Notes: a model not told the origin generated them from the sequence alone. A stretch of 64,000 nt of DNA from Setophaga petechia (GCA_024362935.1 JANCRA010000019.1:1952001-2016000), one strand, 5' to 3'. Positions 38,530 through 52,147 are shown, counted from the stretch's first letter. A program made the numbers and translations.

Positions 38530-38770
38530 AGACTGCTCAGAGAGGAGTGAAGAATCATCAAGGGCATCTCAGAGATTAAGAGAGATTGAGAAGATTAGGA
38601 CTGTTTACCTCGCATATAAGAAGAGAGGACACGATCAAAGTGTCTGAAGAACTTCAAGTGTCTAAAGGACAGTGGTGTGACTGAAAAATTAATCTTTTCT
38701 ATGTCTCAGAGCACAAGACAAGAGTTGACTCAATTAAATTAAAATTAGCAGGAAATAAACTGACTCTTAG
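38530..38770 (+). mobile_element. CR1 LINE fragment, left part of a split copy
   Basis: A diverged plus-strand CR1 sequence. The block gaagaatcatcaagggcatctc, the gagaagattaggactgttta segment and the gatcaaagtgtctgaagaac segment follow in order what CR1 has just after ORF2. The match then fades near 38,770. The expected tail is found about 750 bp further on (39520-39580), so the copy appears interrupted. The match is weaker than for the other CR1 copies. Confidence 0.65.
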
Positions 38771-38774
38771 GAAC

Positions 38775-39240
38775 CTGAGGGTACCAACAAGCCCGTGTGA
38801 CCCTGCCTAGTCTCCCAGATACCTCCCACACTCTTTCCCTTTCCAAATAGCCAAGGATCTCATTTCAGCTGAGCACAGCACCATCAGTCCCTGCCCCAGA
38901 GATATCTAGTCACTGTGTCATTGCTTTTATCTCTTTGCCTGACCCAAATCTACTGCTTCCATCTCTCTGTTGCTCATGGGGCCAGCAGAGCCAATAGATA
39001 TTATGACCCTGCCCTGTCCTGCCATGTTCTGTGGAGTGTCCCTCCCAGCTCCTGGTCCTGTTCCTGTGGGAGCTGCCTGCCTGCAGCCACCTCAGGCCGC
39101 CTGGCACAGGAGACTAAGGCCATGCAGCCCCATGAAACCCCTAAGGCCATTGAGCCCCAAGGACTGGTCAGCATGTAAAGGCACTGCTGGCTGCCTGATA
39201 AGGGTCTTTGGGGGAACTGAACCCCCTTAGAATTCCTCTC
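38775..39240. other. GC-richer unclassified insert within a CR1
   Basis: The composition is clearly richer in G+C than the flanks, with no recognised family. Overlapping open frames (38915-39178 and 38970-39230 on plus, 39107-38910 on minus) come from the composition. It lies exactly between the two parts of a split CR1, so it is probably an inserted or captured sequence. No LTR ends or target-site duplication were identified. Confidence 0.35.
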
Positions 39241-39328
39241 TCCACCAGTCTTTACCCAGACTATGCTGTAAATCTAAGTCCAGAAATCATCACATGCTTC
39301 TAAAACTGATGCTAAAATATCAAATGCG

Positions 39329-39370
39329 TGCTAAAGAGTTTCCAATAAAGATATTGGAAACTCTTTAGCA
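39329..39370. repeat. Perfect 19-bp-stem hairpin, 4-nt loop
   Basis: The left arm TGCTAAAGAGTTTCCAATA (39329-39347), loop AAGA and right arm TATTGGAAACTCTTTAGCA (39352-39370) pair without mismatch. It is the strongest inverted repeat noticed in the window. It lies in the interval separating the two halves of a CR1 copy. Confidence 0.95.
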
Positions 39371-39519
39371 AAACCAAAGCTTTTATTTGAAAAATCCAGC
39401 TTGGTCACCAGAAGTCACACAAGAGCCCATGTCACACTTGATATATGAATTGACATTGCTGTACTCGACTCTGGGTATCCAAGTTACCTTGGTAAAGAGT
39501 GATCTCAGCTATCCCTGCA

Positions 39520-39580
39520 CCCTACTGCTAATCCAGATGACCTCTAGGGTCTTTCAAACATTCTGTGATTCTGTGATACA
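39520..39580 (+). mobile_element. CR1 3' tail, right part of a split copy
   Basis: ccagatgacctctagggtc, then ttcaaacattctgtgattctgtgat. This is the plus-strand CR1 3' terminus with its tail. No body sequence lies immediately upstream. It is interpreted as the end of the copy starting at 38,530. Confidence 0.8.
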
Positions 39581-42500
39581 TTAAAAAATAGTAGTTTAAA
39601 AATTGAATCCTTTACAGATCACCGACTTATGAAAAGCCATCAATCTCTTCCTTTGAAGAATAAAGAGTGGGCATTATTTTTACTCCATCTCTGTCTAAGG
39701 CACTACTCTCGTGAGACTTCCTTGCTCTTAAAAACAGGCCTAGAGGACAGTGTTTTCCAAGAGCAGAAAGTTTGAAAAGCTACCAAAAGTTTGTGTTTCC
39801 TTTATTAAAATGTATTGCTTCTGCCCTCTAGGACCCTGAAGGACCTTCATAAATACTTGGAGTACTTTATATTTGAACTTCTACTTTCCAGTTAATTGAT
39901 ATATGCTGCTTAGTTAAGACTAAGCTCCAATTTTTATTTTCCAGCCATTTCATTTCATATACGTAACTGGTTAAAGTCAAATTTATGGTATAAGTTATTC
40001 CAATTGTGAACTACATTTTATTAAATGTTTTTCCTTCTTATAAAGATGGATTAATTATTAAATTAAAAGAAAACATATAAATTTTTGCTGTATACCTGGA
40101 AAAGATGTTTGGATATTTGTTCCTGTGAATATGGCTGTCACTAACATAACTGATTATTTTGTCAGATCTTAATCAAGGTTCATTTCTGTGGCTTCTTCAG
40201 GTACATTTCTCTTTAACTTGAAGTTGTAAAATATGAAGATAGCATTAATTAATACTAGAGGTATGAGGGGAGATAAGAATCACAGTGAGGCTCTGTAAGT
40301 GGTCCAAGAAATATTTGTCTTCATAAGTTTAACATGCTTTACCAGGAAGATGATGTATGTGTTGAGCTTAACTTTGAATGTGGAAATTAAAATAAAATAA
40401 AGCACTTTCTTAAGTAGGAGCTCTATGTATAACTAATAAAACTTATCTGATATTCAGTGTTCCTCAGATCAGCAAGCTAACATATAGGCTTTAGGAGCTC
40501 AACTTTGCTTCTGCTCATAGATAAAAAAATTCTACTTTATTTATCTTTAAAACCCACATAAATGCCAATTAAATGACAATGAGAAAAAGTTCTGAAAATC
40601 AGGAGAAAATTTTGATAATGTTGCTGCAGTGTTTTTGACCAAGTAGTTCTCTAACGTTGAAAGTGTCACTTAATGTAGTCACAATAAATGCAAGAGTAAA
40701 ACTAGTGCTCTAAAAGAATGAATATCAATAGCCATTTAGCAGTTTTTATCAAAGTATTAGTGCAATCAAGAACTGACAGGGTTTTGGTTGGTTTTTTTTC
40801 CATGACAATGATGAAAAATTTAATCTTTTTGACCTCAATAAGTATGCACAGGAAGATACTTATATTTTGTAAAAACTTCTCAAAGTTGGAGCAGGACCTG
40901 TTGACTCTGGACAATGGAATCTTGAAAAATCTGTCCATAAAGGTGCTTGAAAGGATTCTACTAAGGTCTATTCAGATCATGGTTTAGGTGGTCCCAGGTC
41001 TGAACTGGATTAAATTGCACTAATGTCATCCTTACCTTGCTTCAATCTAGCCTTTACTCCCTGTATGTCATACTATTAAGGGTCAAAGCATAACAAGAAT
41101 ACCTAATACCTTATACCTTAAAGTTTTTTTCCAGTACAGTGGAACTTGTGAGACACAAGGACATGACTCAGGCAAGCAATGTAGAGTCCTCCACAAGAAG
41201 GCTTTTTGTATATAGTACAATAATAGAGACCTTGAGTTTAAGTGACAAGAAGCCTTTATACAAACAGCATCTATTGATTGAAGCAGCATCTATTGGTTGA
41301 AGCCCTCTTTTTGTTTACATTTATTTTTATCTTAGTGCAAGGCAAACAGAAGAAAAAAATTAAAAAAGGAAGGCAAATAACAAATGAACAAGCAAAAAAA
41401 AAGAATAAAGATAGGGAAATTATAAAGATGGAGTGAAAAGATTTTTGTGAGATTTTTTTTATTTCATACAGTTGTTTTTCAGCTGCACTCAAATAGTCTA
41501 CCTGCAAGTTGCTTCAGAGTGCAGAAATACTTTTCCCATAGTCATTTCTTTTCTTGTGCTGGCTGTACTGCCAAAATGTTACATATATGGGAAGAGGCCA
41601 AAAATTAGTGTCACGAAGCATATTATCATAGCAAGAAAAATGACAGTTAACTTCCAAGAACAGCATGATCTTCAATGTTTATTTTAGACAGTATGTAGAA
41701 ATCAGGAACAAATTCGTTAAATAAATGAATTTTTAATTTGAATCACTTATTGGAGTATTTTGATTGTCTCTATTTCGCATGAAGACCATAGGTAGGTATT
41801 TAAGACTTTTAATTTCACAGAAGAACACATAACAGAGCAAATGGATTTTTTTCTTCATGGCCTTCTTACATCTTATATCTAATGGACCCAATATAAATCT
41901 GCAACTTCTCAAGTAAAAAATGAAACCATAGCTCTTATGTTGAGTCCCACTGCACTCCACAGCCTTATTAAAGAGAATGGTTTCTTGTGGTTTTAAAAGT
42001 CGTTCAGCAGGCATCAGTTCATATTAAATATAGTACCCCTAAAAATCTCATTTGATAAAGAAACTGAGTATGGTTTAAAGATGTTACCTCAAGGAAAGTT
42101 CAACATTTCAAATTAATGATTTAATCTTTGAAATATTATAGCTACAAATATTAAATTGCTTAAGAGTAGTAATTAAAAAGTGGATATTATAAATAACAAC
42201 ATATGGCACCACTGTGAGTATGAGGCTGAATTAATTCCTGAGGCTCTGATGCCATTCATAAAACTCTCACAGTTTATGACTGCAGCTGAGTTCTTGAGTG
42301 AAATACAGCCTTGTGTTTACTCCAGGGCTATCTATTATGCTCCATGTTATTCAAATGGATTCTAGTGTTGATCCTCATGCTTTGCCTCTGAATTGTTTTC
42401 CCCAAATCATTAACACAAGCTTATAACTTTTTCCCTTAATACAAGTCCTCATTTTTTTCAAGAAAGAGCACATCTGAACAGATCCATTGCCTTATTGGTG

Positions 42501-45500
42501 CAACAAATCACACAGTGCCCAAATTCACAGCCTTTCAACATTCATGGCTGGAGTAAAGGCAGCAATTTTATATGGAAAGGAAGATTTAGAGGCATTTAAT
42601 TCAGTTTTTCATCTGGATAAGAGAAACCAATTCTGGGCAGCCAGCTGGCTTTCCACAGATCAACCTTGATTCATGAAATCTAAATAATGCTATTATATCA
42701 CAATGACCTTCTTGAAATTAATCTAAATAAAAGTCTCCTGGAAACAAGGCTCATCAGCCTAGCAGAGGCAGGCATAAAAAGTTCCTGATATGGGAGTCTC
42801 CTACAGACACTCAAGAATTCATACTGCCTTGACAGAGTTGTTACACAAATCAGAATAACTGAGTACTAGGTAAAGATAAGATATTATAATGGGTTATACT
42901 GCAGTACTATAAAGCTGGTAAGAACTAGAATGTCATTTATGAAAGTTTTTGACTGTCTTCTGACAACTGTGTTAAGGATGAATGTGGCTTTACTAAGACA
43001 GTGTCTGTCCTGTTTCATAACTGTTTCAGAAATATTTTAGAAGGTCTATTGTAAACCTAGCAGAAGGAATCTGAATTCTTTCTACTAAGTCGAAGGGTCT
43101 CTCTCTGTTCAGGAGTGCAATTTGATCACAGAAGCAATAAGCATGCAGTTTCTACCCCATGAAAATGTAATTATTTATTATGAAGCAGCAAAAGTTTGCT
43201 GAGATCAATAAAAAATAAATGCAAGAGTAATGTCCCTGGTTTACAAATGTAAAAAAAAGGGAATGTGAACTGTGAAAAACAGATTGACTACAGAAAGATA
43301 ATTTAACAGCTTGTGTTCAACTGAAAAATTTCACTAAGACTTACACGAATATCTAGACTTTTGATTAATGCATCATCTTACTGCCATTTCCTGGTTTTGG
43401 CACTTCGGTTTGAGTATGCATGCATTATTTTAGTGAGAGTACTTCTTCATTATTTTAGCTTCTGCCCATGTAGACAAATTAAACATACTTGAGAACATTC
43501 ACAGAAATTAAAGTAAACTGATCTAAAATGGCTCGCATCTAGGCTGTCATTCTTCAGAGTCCAAAATCTGGAACCTGAGGAAAATAACTCATGGGAAAGG
43601 ATAAATTATTTTAATACCTTATCTTCCAAAGTATGACAGAATTACCAGGAATATTTCCAGCTGGCATGAACCAGCTGATCTCTATTATGGTATCAACACA
43701 GTAAGTCCAGAAAAAAAGTATTTACAAGTTTGGGGTGGGAAGGAATTTGCTGGAGGTAAGTGGTGTGCATCTGCAGAGGTAATTATTCTTCTTTCCCACT
43801 ACATTCTTTACAGTAGCACTTAGTTTCTCCACTGTAAGAGAACAATCCCAAAGCATTAGCACCTCAGATTGTAGTTCTGATTCTCCCGGCATACCACACT
43901 AAGATCTTGGTGCACTTCCCAAATGCATGCTCTAAATGTATGTTCATTTATTAAAATGAACCCCAAAACTGGAACCTTCTCTGACATCTGGTTCTGCCCG
44001 TGCTGGTTACCTTCAGTGAAGGTGAAATTGAACAGGAGAGGCAACCCTGTGGCTGTGGAACTGTTTTCAAACCATTAGCGACATGAGAATCCAACTCTTT
44101 TCAGTCCTATGATTCTGAGCCTACTAACGTCTGTAAGCCTTAGTAGCATTTGTTAGGTTTGGGACACCTCTGAAGTGTGTCAGTGGAGATCGTTCCCTTC
44201 ATATTGTCTGGTTATGACAACTCTAGATGTGGTGTCACATTTAGACACACATATGGTCATTTGATAGTCCATCTACTCCCAATTTTTCTTTTTTCATTAA
44301 ATACAGAGTTTCTACCATAATCCTGTAGCTTTTCTTGGACATTAATCCCCAATTCTCAGGCTTCATTACTGTAAAATTATCAAGACTGCAATATTTGGTT
44401 TAATTGATCAGCTTACACATTGCTGCATTCCATAACCTGCCATTAAATAATTTGAATTTTATAAATAGCATTTTAACACTAAAGCTATCCCGTCTTACAA
44501 ATCAAGTTAGCTGTGCTGCTAGAGAGCTCGCTATGTAAGGATTTTTTTTCTGTTCCTCAGGTAAACTTGGCAGAGCATTCAGCCTTAGAAAAAAATGTAT
44601 AGCAGCTGTAATTACCCATTACACTGTTTAGAATAATAACCTGTATAAGGTGATCATCACCTAAAATCCCAAAAGTTTTTTCTCTGTATTTAAAATGAAT
44701 TCCAAATCAGTTTTATGTACCCCAATACAAGAGCTTCTGCTTATTGATCTGGATTTATGCAATAAATTCTAATAAGCAGAAGATGTATCCTGTTAAGAAA
44801 AATGAAAAATTTTACAAATCTGACAAGATTAAAGGAGGTACATTTTTTCACATCCCTACCTATAGTGCTATGCTGTTGGAAGATTACTCTGGAATGCTAG
44901 TGGACTACAAGTAGTCTGCAAGCCTCAAAAATATTAATAGGGTGATTAAAAATTACATTGATTGTTAAAAAGAGTTTCAACAAAACTAGCAGTTTTTCCA
45001 AGAATGAGGGTCAGAAACTTTATGGAATTGCATTTTCCTCTGCTATCTTGCAATGAATGGTAAAATTGCTTCCTGTGTATTGTCCTATTTCTATGTCTGG
45101 TTGTGAATTGCTGCCCTAAATAATGGACTAAAAATATGAGTTCATTTCTGTACTGTATTAAGAATGTGTTATTGTCACAGCAGGTAATTACAATCATTCA
45201 CAGTGTGAATATGAAGTCTGAATAGTAAATTGTCCTGAAAACAGTCTTCTCGTATGAATTTATGAATTTTCAATCTTACTTCTCGATACTGGTTAATACT
45301 GTGTCACCATTTAACATTCAGGTTATTCAGCAGAACAGGCATCATACCTCAGAAGTCATGCAAGTGCAAAAACATTTACTGGACAATAAAAATAAGGTCT
45401 TATGGCAATATAATTAATGGCTATTATACCTTTATAGAATGAAGATGCAGGCAATAAATATAAGAAATCATAAAAGATCTCCTACTGCTGCTAAGGGGAA

Positions 45501-48500
45501 AAAATTTAAAAATAAGTTTATCAGGTTAAGAAAAAATTTCTTTATAGTGTCACCTAGTATCATTTATACAGGGAGGGAAGAAGTTTTTTTATAGACAGGG
45601 AGGTAACATCTACAGTGCAAAAAAAGAATAAATACTGAATTAACAAGACATTTTTGTACCAGTGGTTGGAAGACTTGTACTTTGCAGTACTATGTTCTCA
45701 AGTTTTAAAGAAAAAATCTGTTTCTATTAATCTGTAATGACAATATCTACCTTACAGTGAAAGATGTCTTCAGTGAATTTTGAGGCAGGAAATTTTCCGA
45801 TTTTCTCCTTGAATTATGTTGGTACAGTAGTTCAAAAGACATTCAGTAAAATAACTTACATGAATTCTAAAATACATTCTTGATGTTTGAAACAGAAACA
45901 TGAAGCTGGATATTTCTACACTTTATATGATTTTCAATATTGATTTTTTTTGTTCTCTGAGAAAATTATTGATTTTTTAAAACCTCTTTTGCAGTTTTTA
46001 AGCCCTCTTGTAAAACGTATCCGCTTTTTGGTTTTTCAGTAACCTACACAGAATCAAACATGATCACAGATGTGAAGTAAAAATTGTATGAAAGCAATTG
46101 AAAGATTATACTTTAATAGCTTAATTGAAACAGAAAATTTTCAACTGCCATTCTTTCAAAATTCAAGATTTCATTTCTAGAGGTTAACTATGATTGCATG
46201 CATAGTTTCTTTCACTTTAAATTTTTAAATTATTTTCGTGTGGATTTTTTTCCCTTCTAGAAGAAAATCTGGTTTCAAATTCTGCCATCAATATGTTGGT
46301 TTTAACCCAACATTTGTTACTATGTGTTGGCTTATCTTTAGATTTAACAAGAATAGCCTTGTAGAATGCTGAGATTGCTAAATATAATTGACCTTTTAAA
46401 AATTACTCTTATGGTATGTCTATATGACTAAGCCTTAGCCCTTGTTTGTTGTGAAATAAGTAATGAGATTGTTTAAAACAATGAAATAATATAGGTCCAG
46501 AAATGTCATTAAATATGTTACAGTTGATGCGATTAGCAATCTCCATGCTATGTAAATGAAGTCATGTGGCTTTGTCTGTGGATAATACAATCACCAAGCA
46601 AGAAAAGATATGCATAGTTTTCTTTTCCATTTCTGCTAGTATCAAGGGAATAAACAATACTGATGAAATTATTGAATAAAATAGACACACAAAACTAATT
46701 GAGTCTCTCAGTCTCATATATTTCAGTGGAGGTTAGCACCTAAATAATGTGTGGGATCATCCCTGCACTATATAGGAAAGCTTTGGGAACCAATTTACTC
46801 CACTGGGATCTCTGCTTTTGACATACAACTTTATCTTTTTCTAGGGGGAAAAAAACACCATCTTGTTCAATACACAAGTTTTGAAGCTGGCTTTCTTTCC
46901 TTTAGACAAGGGTCTTGGTTGTTTAACTGCTGCGAGGAAAGTAATACAGCTAAGGAATACCATCTGATCCATTTCCAAGAGTCCCTGGAATAGGTGAGAT
47001 TGTAAAGCATATTCACTTAACTGCTTCAAAATTTGGAAACCTTCAGCTCAAATTTAGGAGAAGACTTGTTTCCCTTTTTTTGTGTTATGCTAGATTTTTT
47101 TCCCCCACCAATACCTTGTCTATTGCGCTTGTCTACTTACATTTTGTGCTAACTTAGGTTTTTTCTAGCCTATGTCTACTGTGAAAAGAGTCTCCTTAAT
47201 TTAGAATTCAAAAAACATAAGGCCAAAAATACTAAAATAGCTCTATGTACAACATTTATGATTAATTATAATCTATTCTCTTTACAATCTCATGCTATGA
47301 AGAATGAGAATTTTTTTTCACAAAGAGCTTGCTACAGAGGCATTAGTTTTGTTTTGGTTTTTTCTTTGCTTTCTTAATTGATTTGAACAGAGATGAACAT
47401 TTCAGCACGTCCTACCCGTGCAAATCACAGATAAATTCACTAGGAGCTTATATTTAGGATATTCTCTAGAGTATTTGCAGTCTTAATATAAGTGAAATAC
47501 TGTGACTAGGACATAAATATTAAACAACAGAGACACTACATTTTGACACAAGCCATTAGCAGGAATACATAAATCACTAAAAGTCACTGTCTTTGCCATG
47601 GCACTGTCTCATTTGGACCATGAAGGAAGCAAGCTCTATAATGACCAGGGCATTTTCCTGGTACTTTTTCTCTGCATTAGGTTGAAGTGATTTGCAGACA
47701 CTGTCTTAGTTTGCACTGCATCAGGTTTTAATTTCTGTTAGTTCCCCGGAGATTCAGACAGCTGCACATGCTGCCACCTCATTCAGGAGCATCAGAACTA
47801 CAAGAAGATACATCTGCTGGTGGGTTAGCTTAGGATAATGTGATGAGAGAGTCCATTTATTTATAAAACATTATAAAAGAAAGAATGAAGTGATAAAGCA
47901 TCCCTGATTTGTTCTCTTCCTTTAATGAACCTCTAGATCAAAAGCAATGTCAATGTTCTTCGAGTTCATAGGCTATATAGGCAGTACGTGACAGATTTTG
48001 CTGCCAGTTGCTATTCACTTTGAGCAGTGACTTTTATCTTAGAGGATGCTATTGATGCTGGAATGGTATTTGAGATACTTAAGGATAACAGAATCCTGTA
48101 TTAATGCAACACTGTTCCAGATTCAATCTGATTGCTTCTGTTAGTCACTGTGCATGTAATATTTATGTATCCTGTGTAAAAGATCGTAAGCAACTCTAAG
48201 GCATGAAAATCAGATTTCAGTTACACTGTATCTGTAGGACAATCTGCAAAGTTTGCAAAAGACCCACTTGTTTCCCTTAGGGCCTGACCAAGCCTATACA
48301 GTCATCCAAAAGCAGTCTCCTTTACATTCTGGAGTGGGGAAATATGAAAGCTGCAAGTCCCTGAGCATGTCTGGCAGGCAAAGCATCATCAGAGAGGAAT
48401 GAACAAGGGCAGACTGTTTTGGGTAGCTGAGACCAGAAAGATCTACCTTAAAGAAGCCTCTAGAGAGAATGGAGGGCTGTAGGCAAAAACTGACACTTTT

Positions 48501-49384
48501 GTACTCAATATTAAATCCCAACCCTTCAGTACTGTGTCTACTTTAAAATTACTAATATAGAGAAGGAAACTGAATGTGAGGAAAGAAAAAAAAAATACAA
48601 ATAAAATAAACATCTAATAATCCTATTTAACTCCTTAGTTGTGGGAGTTTTATTTATATTTGATGTCTGCAATAGTAGGAAACTTTCTTAGCTTTCTGAG
48701 GAGGAACTAAAGGAAAGTTGTTCAATAGTTCCTTAGATCGTCTTAACCAATAATCAATAAAGATTTACAGTTTATGGAGCTGCAACCTGACTAAAGTATC
48801 TTTATCTCTAATGGAAACCTTTCAAGTCCTGCTGCCTAAGCATAGATACCTTCATGTAGCTATAAGGTAACTGAAGGAATGATTAGCAAATAAAACAGTC
48901 AAATAAGAAAGTAGCTTTATTTGCTTTCCCATAAAGATCTTGACACAAAGCATGTCACATTAAATTTTATCATTTGCATAGTGTTTGCCATATTGACATA
49001 TTATATATTATTGACATTATATAAGATATATATAACAACCAAATCTAATATAACTTTCAAATCTGCTTTAGTCCATTTGGGAATGAAACACAAAATCTTT
49101 GATGAAGCACACACACACAAAGATATTTTAGACAATGTGAAAATACATATCACATATTTTTTGAATCCATGGCCAACATCTAAAAGTTCAAATTGCCTTT
49201 GAAGTTTTAAAATAAAAGTGAGGTTGTAGGAGGTACTGTCTAGTGTTAGAAAAAAATAAATTATTATAAGAGCAATAATTTAGGTACACAAGCAGGTATG
49301 TGGAAAGCATAGATAGCATCACCTGAGCAGGATGAGAAAACCCTTGTTACTCTTTTCTTTTTAGATATAAGAGTTCCTCATTGA
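39581..49384. other. Long AT-rich noncoding stretch
   Basis: No transposon or gene is recognised in about 9.8 kb. It holds a 19-bp tandem duplication at 41265-41302, an odd palindrome AGGTGATCATCACCT near 44,650, and stretches at about 44,480-44,680 and 47,560-48,110 that look less random than their surroundings. Open frames of up to 93 codons (41733-42014, 48921-49202) show no family features. Confidence 0.45.
41265..41302. repeat. 19-bp tandem duplication
   Basis: CAGCATCTATTGATTGAAG (41265-41283) is followed directly by CAGCATCTATTGGTTGAAG (41284-41302), with one mismatch. Confidence 0.92.
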
Positions 49385-49416
49385 GGGAAGGGGTGGTGTG
49401 GGGAGGGGGGTTAGGG
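49385..49416 (+). other. G-quadruplex candidate
   Basis: Runs of three or more G separated by short loops: GGGAAGGGGTGGTGTG, then GGGGAGGGGGG, then TTAGGG. It contains enough G-tracts for an intramolecular quadruplex. It also includes one telomere-like TTAGGG unit, which is too little to suggest an interstitial telomere. Confidence 0.7.
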
Positions 49417-50427
49417 TTTTCTTTAGTCCTTTTTTTAGTTATTTTTTCTCTGTTATTGATGATATTGGTGAGTCCTTTTCCAAAACCCCAAAGCATCCTC
49501 TACTCTTACCTCAAAAGCTGACACTGATATACTTCAGAAACAACACTGTTTGAATTCATGTTTTAATAATAATTTGTATCCAGTACTTAAATCCTTCCTT
49601 TTTGTTTTTACCTGGAAGTAACTGTTTCTAGATCTCCATCTCTAAATTGTGGATTGTAGTACACATGTTTTGAGGACATGTTAGTTTTGCCTGCTTCATT
49701 GAGTATATGAAAGTTTATTATTGCATTTTTACCCAGTGTAGTTTCATGTATAGTTGCATAGAGGAAGTTTAAAAATATCTAGGAACTTACAAGTAGATTT
49801 ATTATTTAGCTTTGTGCTTTACACATCTTGTGCTGAATGTAATCTTACAAAATATCCCAGGAGTTATGGAACAGATGTAGTTGCAGTGGATTTTAATAGG
49901 AAACAGAAGAGGTCTGTCTTTTCACAATTTTCTGGGGATTTATTTGTAAGAAAAAACCTTAGTTCCAAAAATCTGGAAAATAGGTTCAAATGTATAATTC
50001 AGAATTTCCTTTCCATTCCAAACCATTTTGTCTGAAGAAGCTGTTTCTTTATAGGATTTCACCACACCAAACTTATAAAGAGTGAGAAATATTCCCATTT
50101 CTCATTAACCTGATAAAACTTGAAGATCTAGGAGATGACTGTACTTCAAATGTTGGCTGGGGGATCTTTCAAAGAAACATATGAAAGTTTACAAGAAACT
50201 CCTATGGTTGACTAGCATATATTTATCACTATTATTTAATATATATATTCACTGTGATAACAACTTGGAGACCAGCTGACCTCAGATGGTCATATATAAA
50301 AATATGTATTTAAAAATTTTAGAATTTTGTTTGATTGGATCTGACATTGGCAGATAGTGTATGGGGTAGTGTTTCTGAATTTTTTCACCTGTGTTTGTTG
50401 TTTCATTTGGTCATAACTATTTATGAT

Positions 50428-50470
50428 CAAAAAAAACAAAAAAAAAAAAAAACAAAAAAAAGAAAACAAC
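50428..50470. repeat. A-rich tract with C/G interruptions
   Basis: An A-rich tract with single C or G interruptions, which produces lysine-rich translations on plus and phenylalanine-rich ones on minus. Confidence 0.9.
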
Positions 50471-52147
50471 ACAAGCCAGCTTCCCCCTGCCCAAAAGCAA
50501 ACAAAATCTGCTGTTGAGTGAGCAAATACAAAAGAATTCATCAGGAAAGAATGAAATTACACATATAAGATTTATATTCGCCAGTTTTGATTGTTAAAAG
50601 CTGGGTTTCTTGACCTGTTCTGTTTATCTATGCTTTCTCTGTAGTGAATGCAGCATCTTACTGGACATTCCAAATAATATCCATCTTTTTACTTCAGAAA
50701 ACCTTTTCAGATGGGACGAGTTACCTTCTGAAGTGTCCTGGCTCTCTTCATTATCTGTAGAGAGAATCTAAACAATGTAAAAGCTATTAAAAAGCACCAA
50801 ATTTGTATAAAATTCAGTTCTACTGTGCAACTTTCTTGTTCTTTAGGTAATGAGATCAGTGATCCTCAATGCACATGTAGTATCATTGTGCACAGATGTT
50901 TGAAAATATGAGCTACATTCTCTCATATCAGTGTTTCAGACATTGTTGTAAGTGCTGCATGTTGTTGGCATAAAGAGAAATAATTTGGCCAAAAGAACAC
51001 CATGATATCATTGCTTTTATTTTTTAGAGTCAACTTTTGTGTCTGTACAGAACAGTCAAACTATTCTTAAGACAGTGTAGCACAAAACTATACAATATTA
51101 TTCTACCTCCCCCCAAAAAACAGACAGATGTAACCAGGCTCAGAAAGACTAAATCATATCAATAAATTTATAAAGGCAGAATACTGGCGGAAAATAATAA
51201 AAGGTCTGTTTAGTTTTGAAGCCTAAGGGTGAAAAAAAACTAAGTTGAGGAAAGTTTCTATAGTCACTCCTGCATGGCCTGAATATTTTTGCTTTTGCTT
51301 ATAATATAAAATCAGGCAACTGCTAAAACAGAGCTCATGAGATTCAAACAGACGTGATTTAGACACGTCAGTTTTATTCATTTTAATGTTTTTTTTTTTA
51401 ATTGCTCAGCAATTTGCTTTTGAAGTTTATTGAAATTATATATTTAATGAGCCATCGGGGTAGAAAAAATTTACTCAAATTTAAAGAATATAAATAAGAT
51501 AGGGAATTGTAGTAATTTAGAAACAGTTTTAATAAAGGTTTTATTATTATGCAAATACTTAATTAGAAAAATAAATCCAGATTGACTTGTAAACAAACTA
51601 AAGATGATTTAAAAATTATTAGAAAAACAGAACATCTGCAAAAATAACCTGAAAAATAAACTGAAATCTACTATGAAATAGTACTCTGAAATCAGAAGTA
51701 GTAACAGAAGCTTTGAGATGGACAATAAGCTATGTGCTAACATAGTGCCTACTTTGCAAAATTTTTTTTAAAAAAACCTCCTCCAATATGCTACTTAAAA
51801 GCTGCTAAAGTATCCTTTTTCTTTTATTTTCCTACATATAATCAGGAGGGGAGAACTGCAAGAAATAATTAATAAAACTTTCACCTGGATGGTTTGTCTG
51901 AAGAAAGGTAAAGAAAGGTGTGATGACTGTTTAAAACCATCAAAAGCATTGGTTGGTATCAAACAAAGATATGCAATGCAGGAAACAATGAAGAAATCTA
52001 AGCCAAAGGTCTGGAACACTTTCTTGGCTCAAAGAGAATTACTAAACTATGGAACTTCCTCTTGAAAGTCTCATCACTTTAGATCTCATCACTTCAATCT
52101 ACAAAATTTAGACGAGTGCTGTGTAAAACTATCTCATGTCATGAAAC

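Noticed and set aside
48921..49202. A 93-codon frame with a hydrophobic segment that looks like a membrane helix
   Set aside because: The hydrophobicity (Ile, Leu, Phe, Tyr) follows from A+T-rich codons, and no family, splice or promoter signals accompany it.
49411..49416. TTAGGG telomere-like unit
   Set aside because: Only one unit is present, so it is not an interstitial telomeric repeat.
49754..50035. A 93-codon plus-strand frame
   Set aside because: No recognisable motif. The start and stop are consistent with chance in AT-rich DNA.
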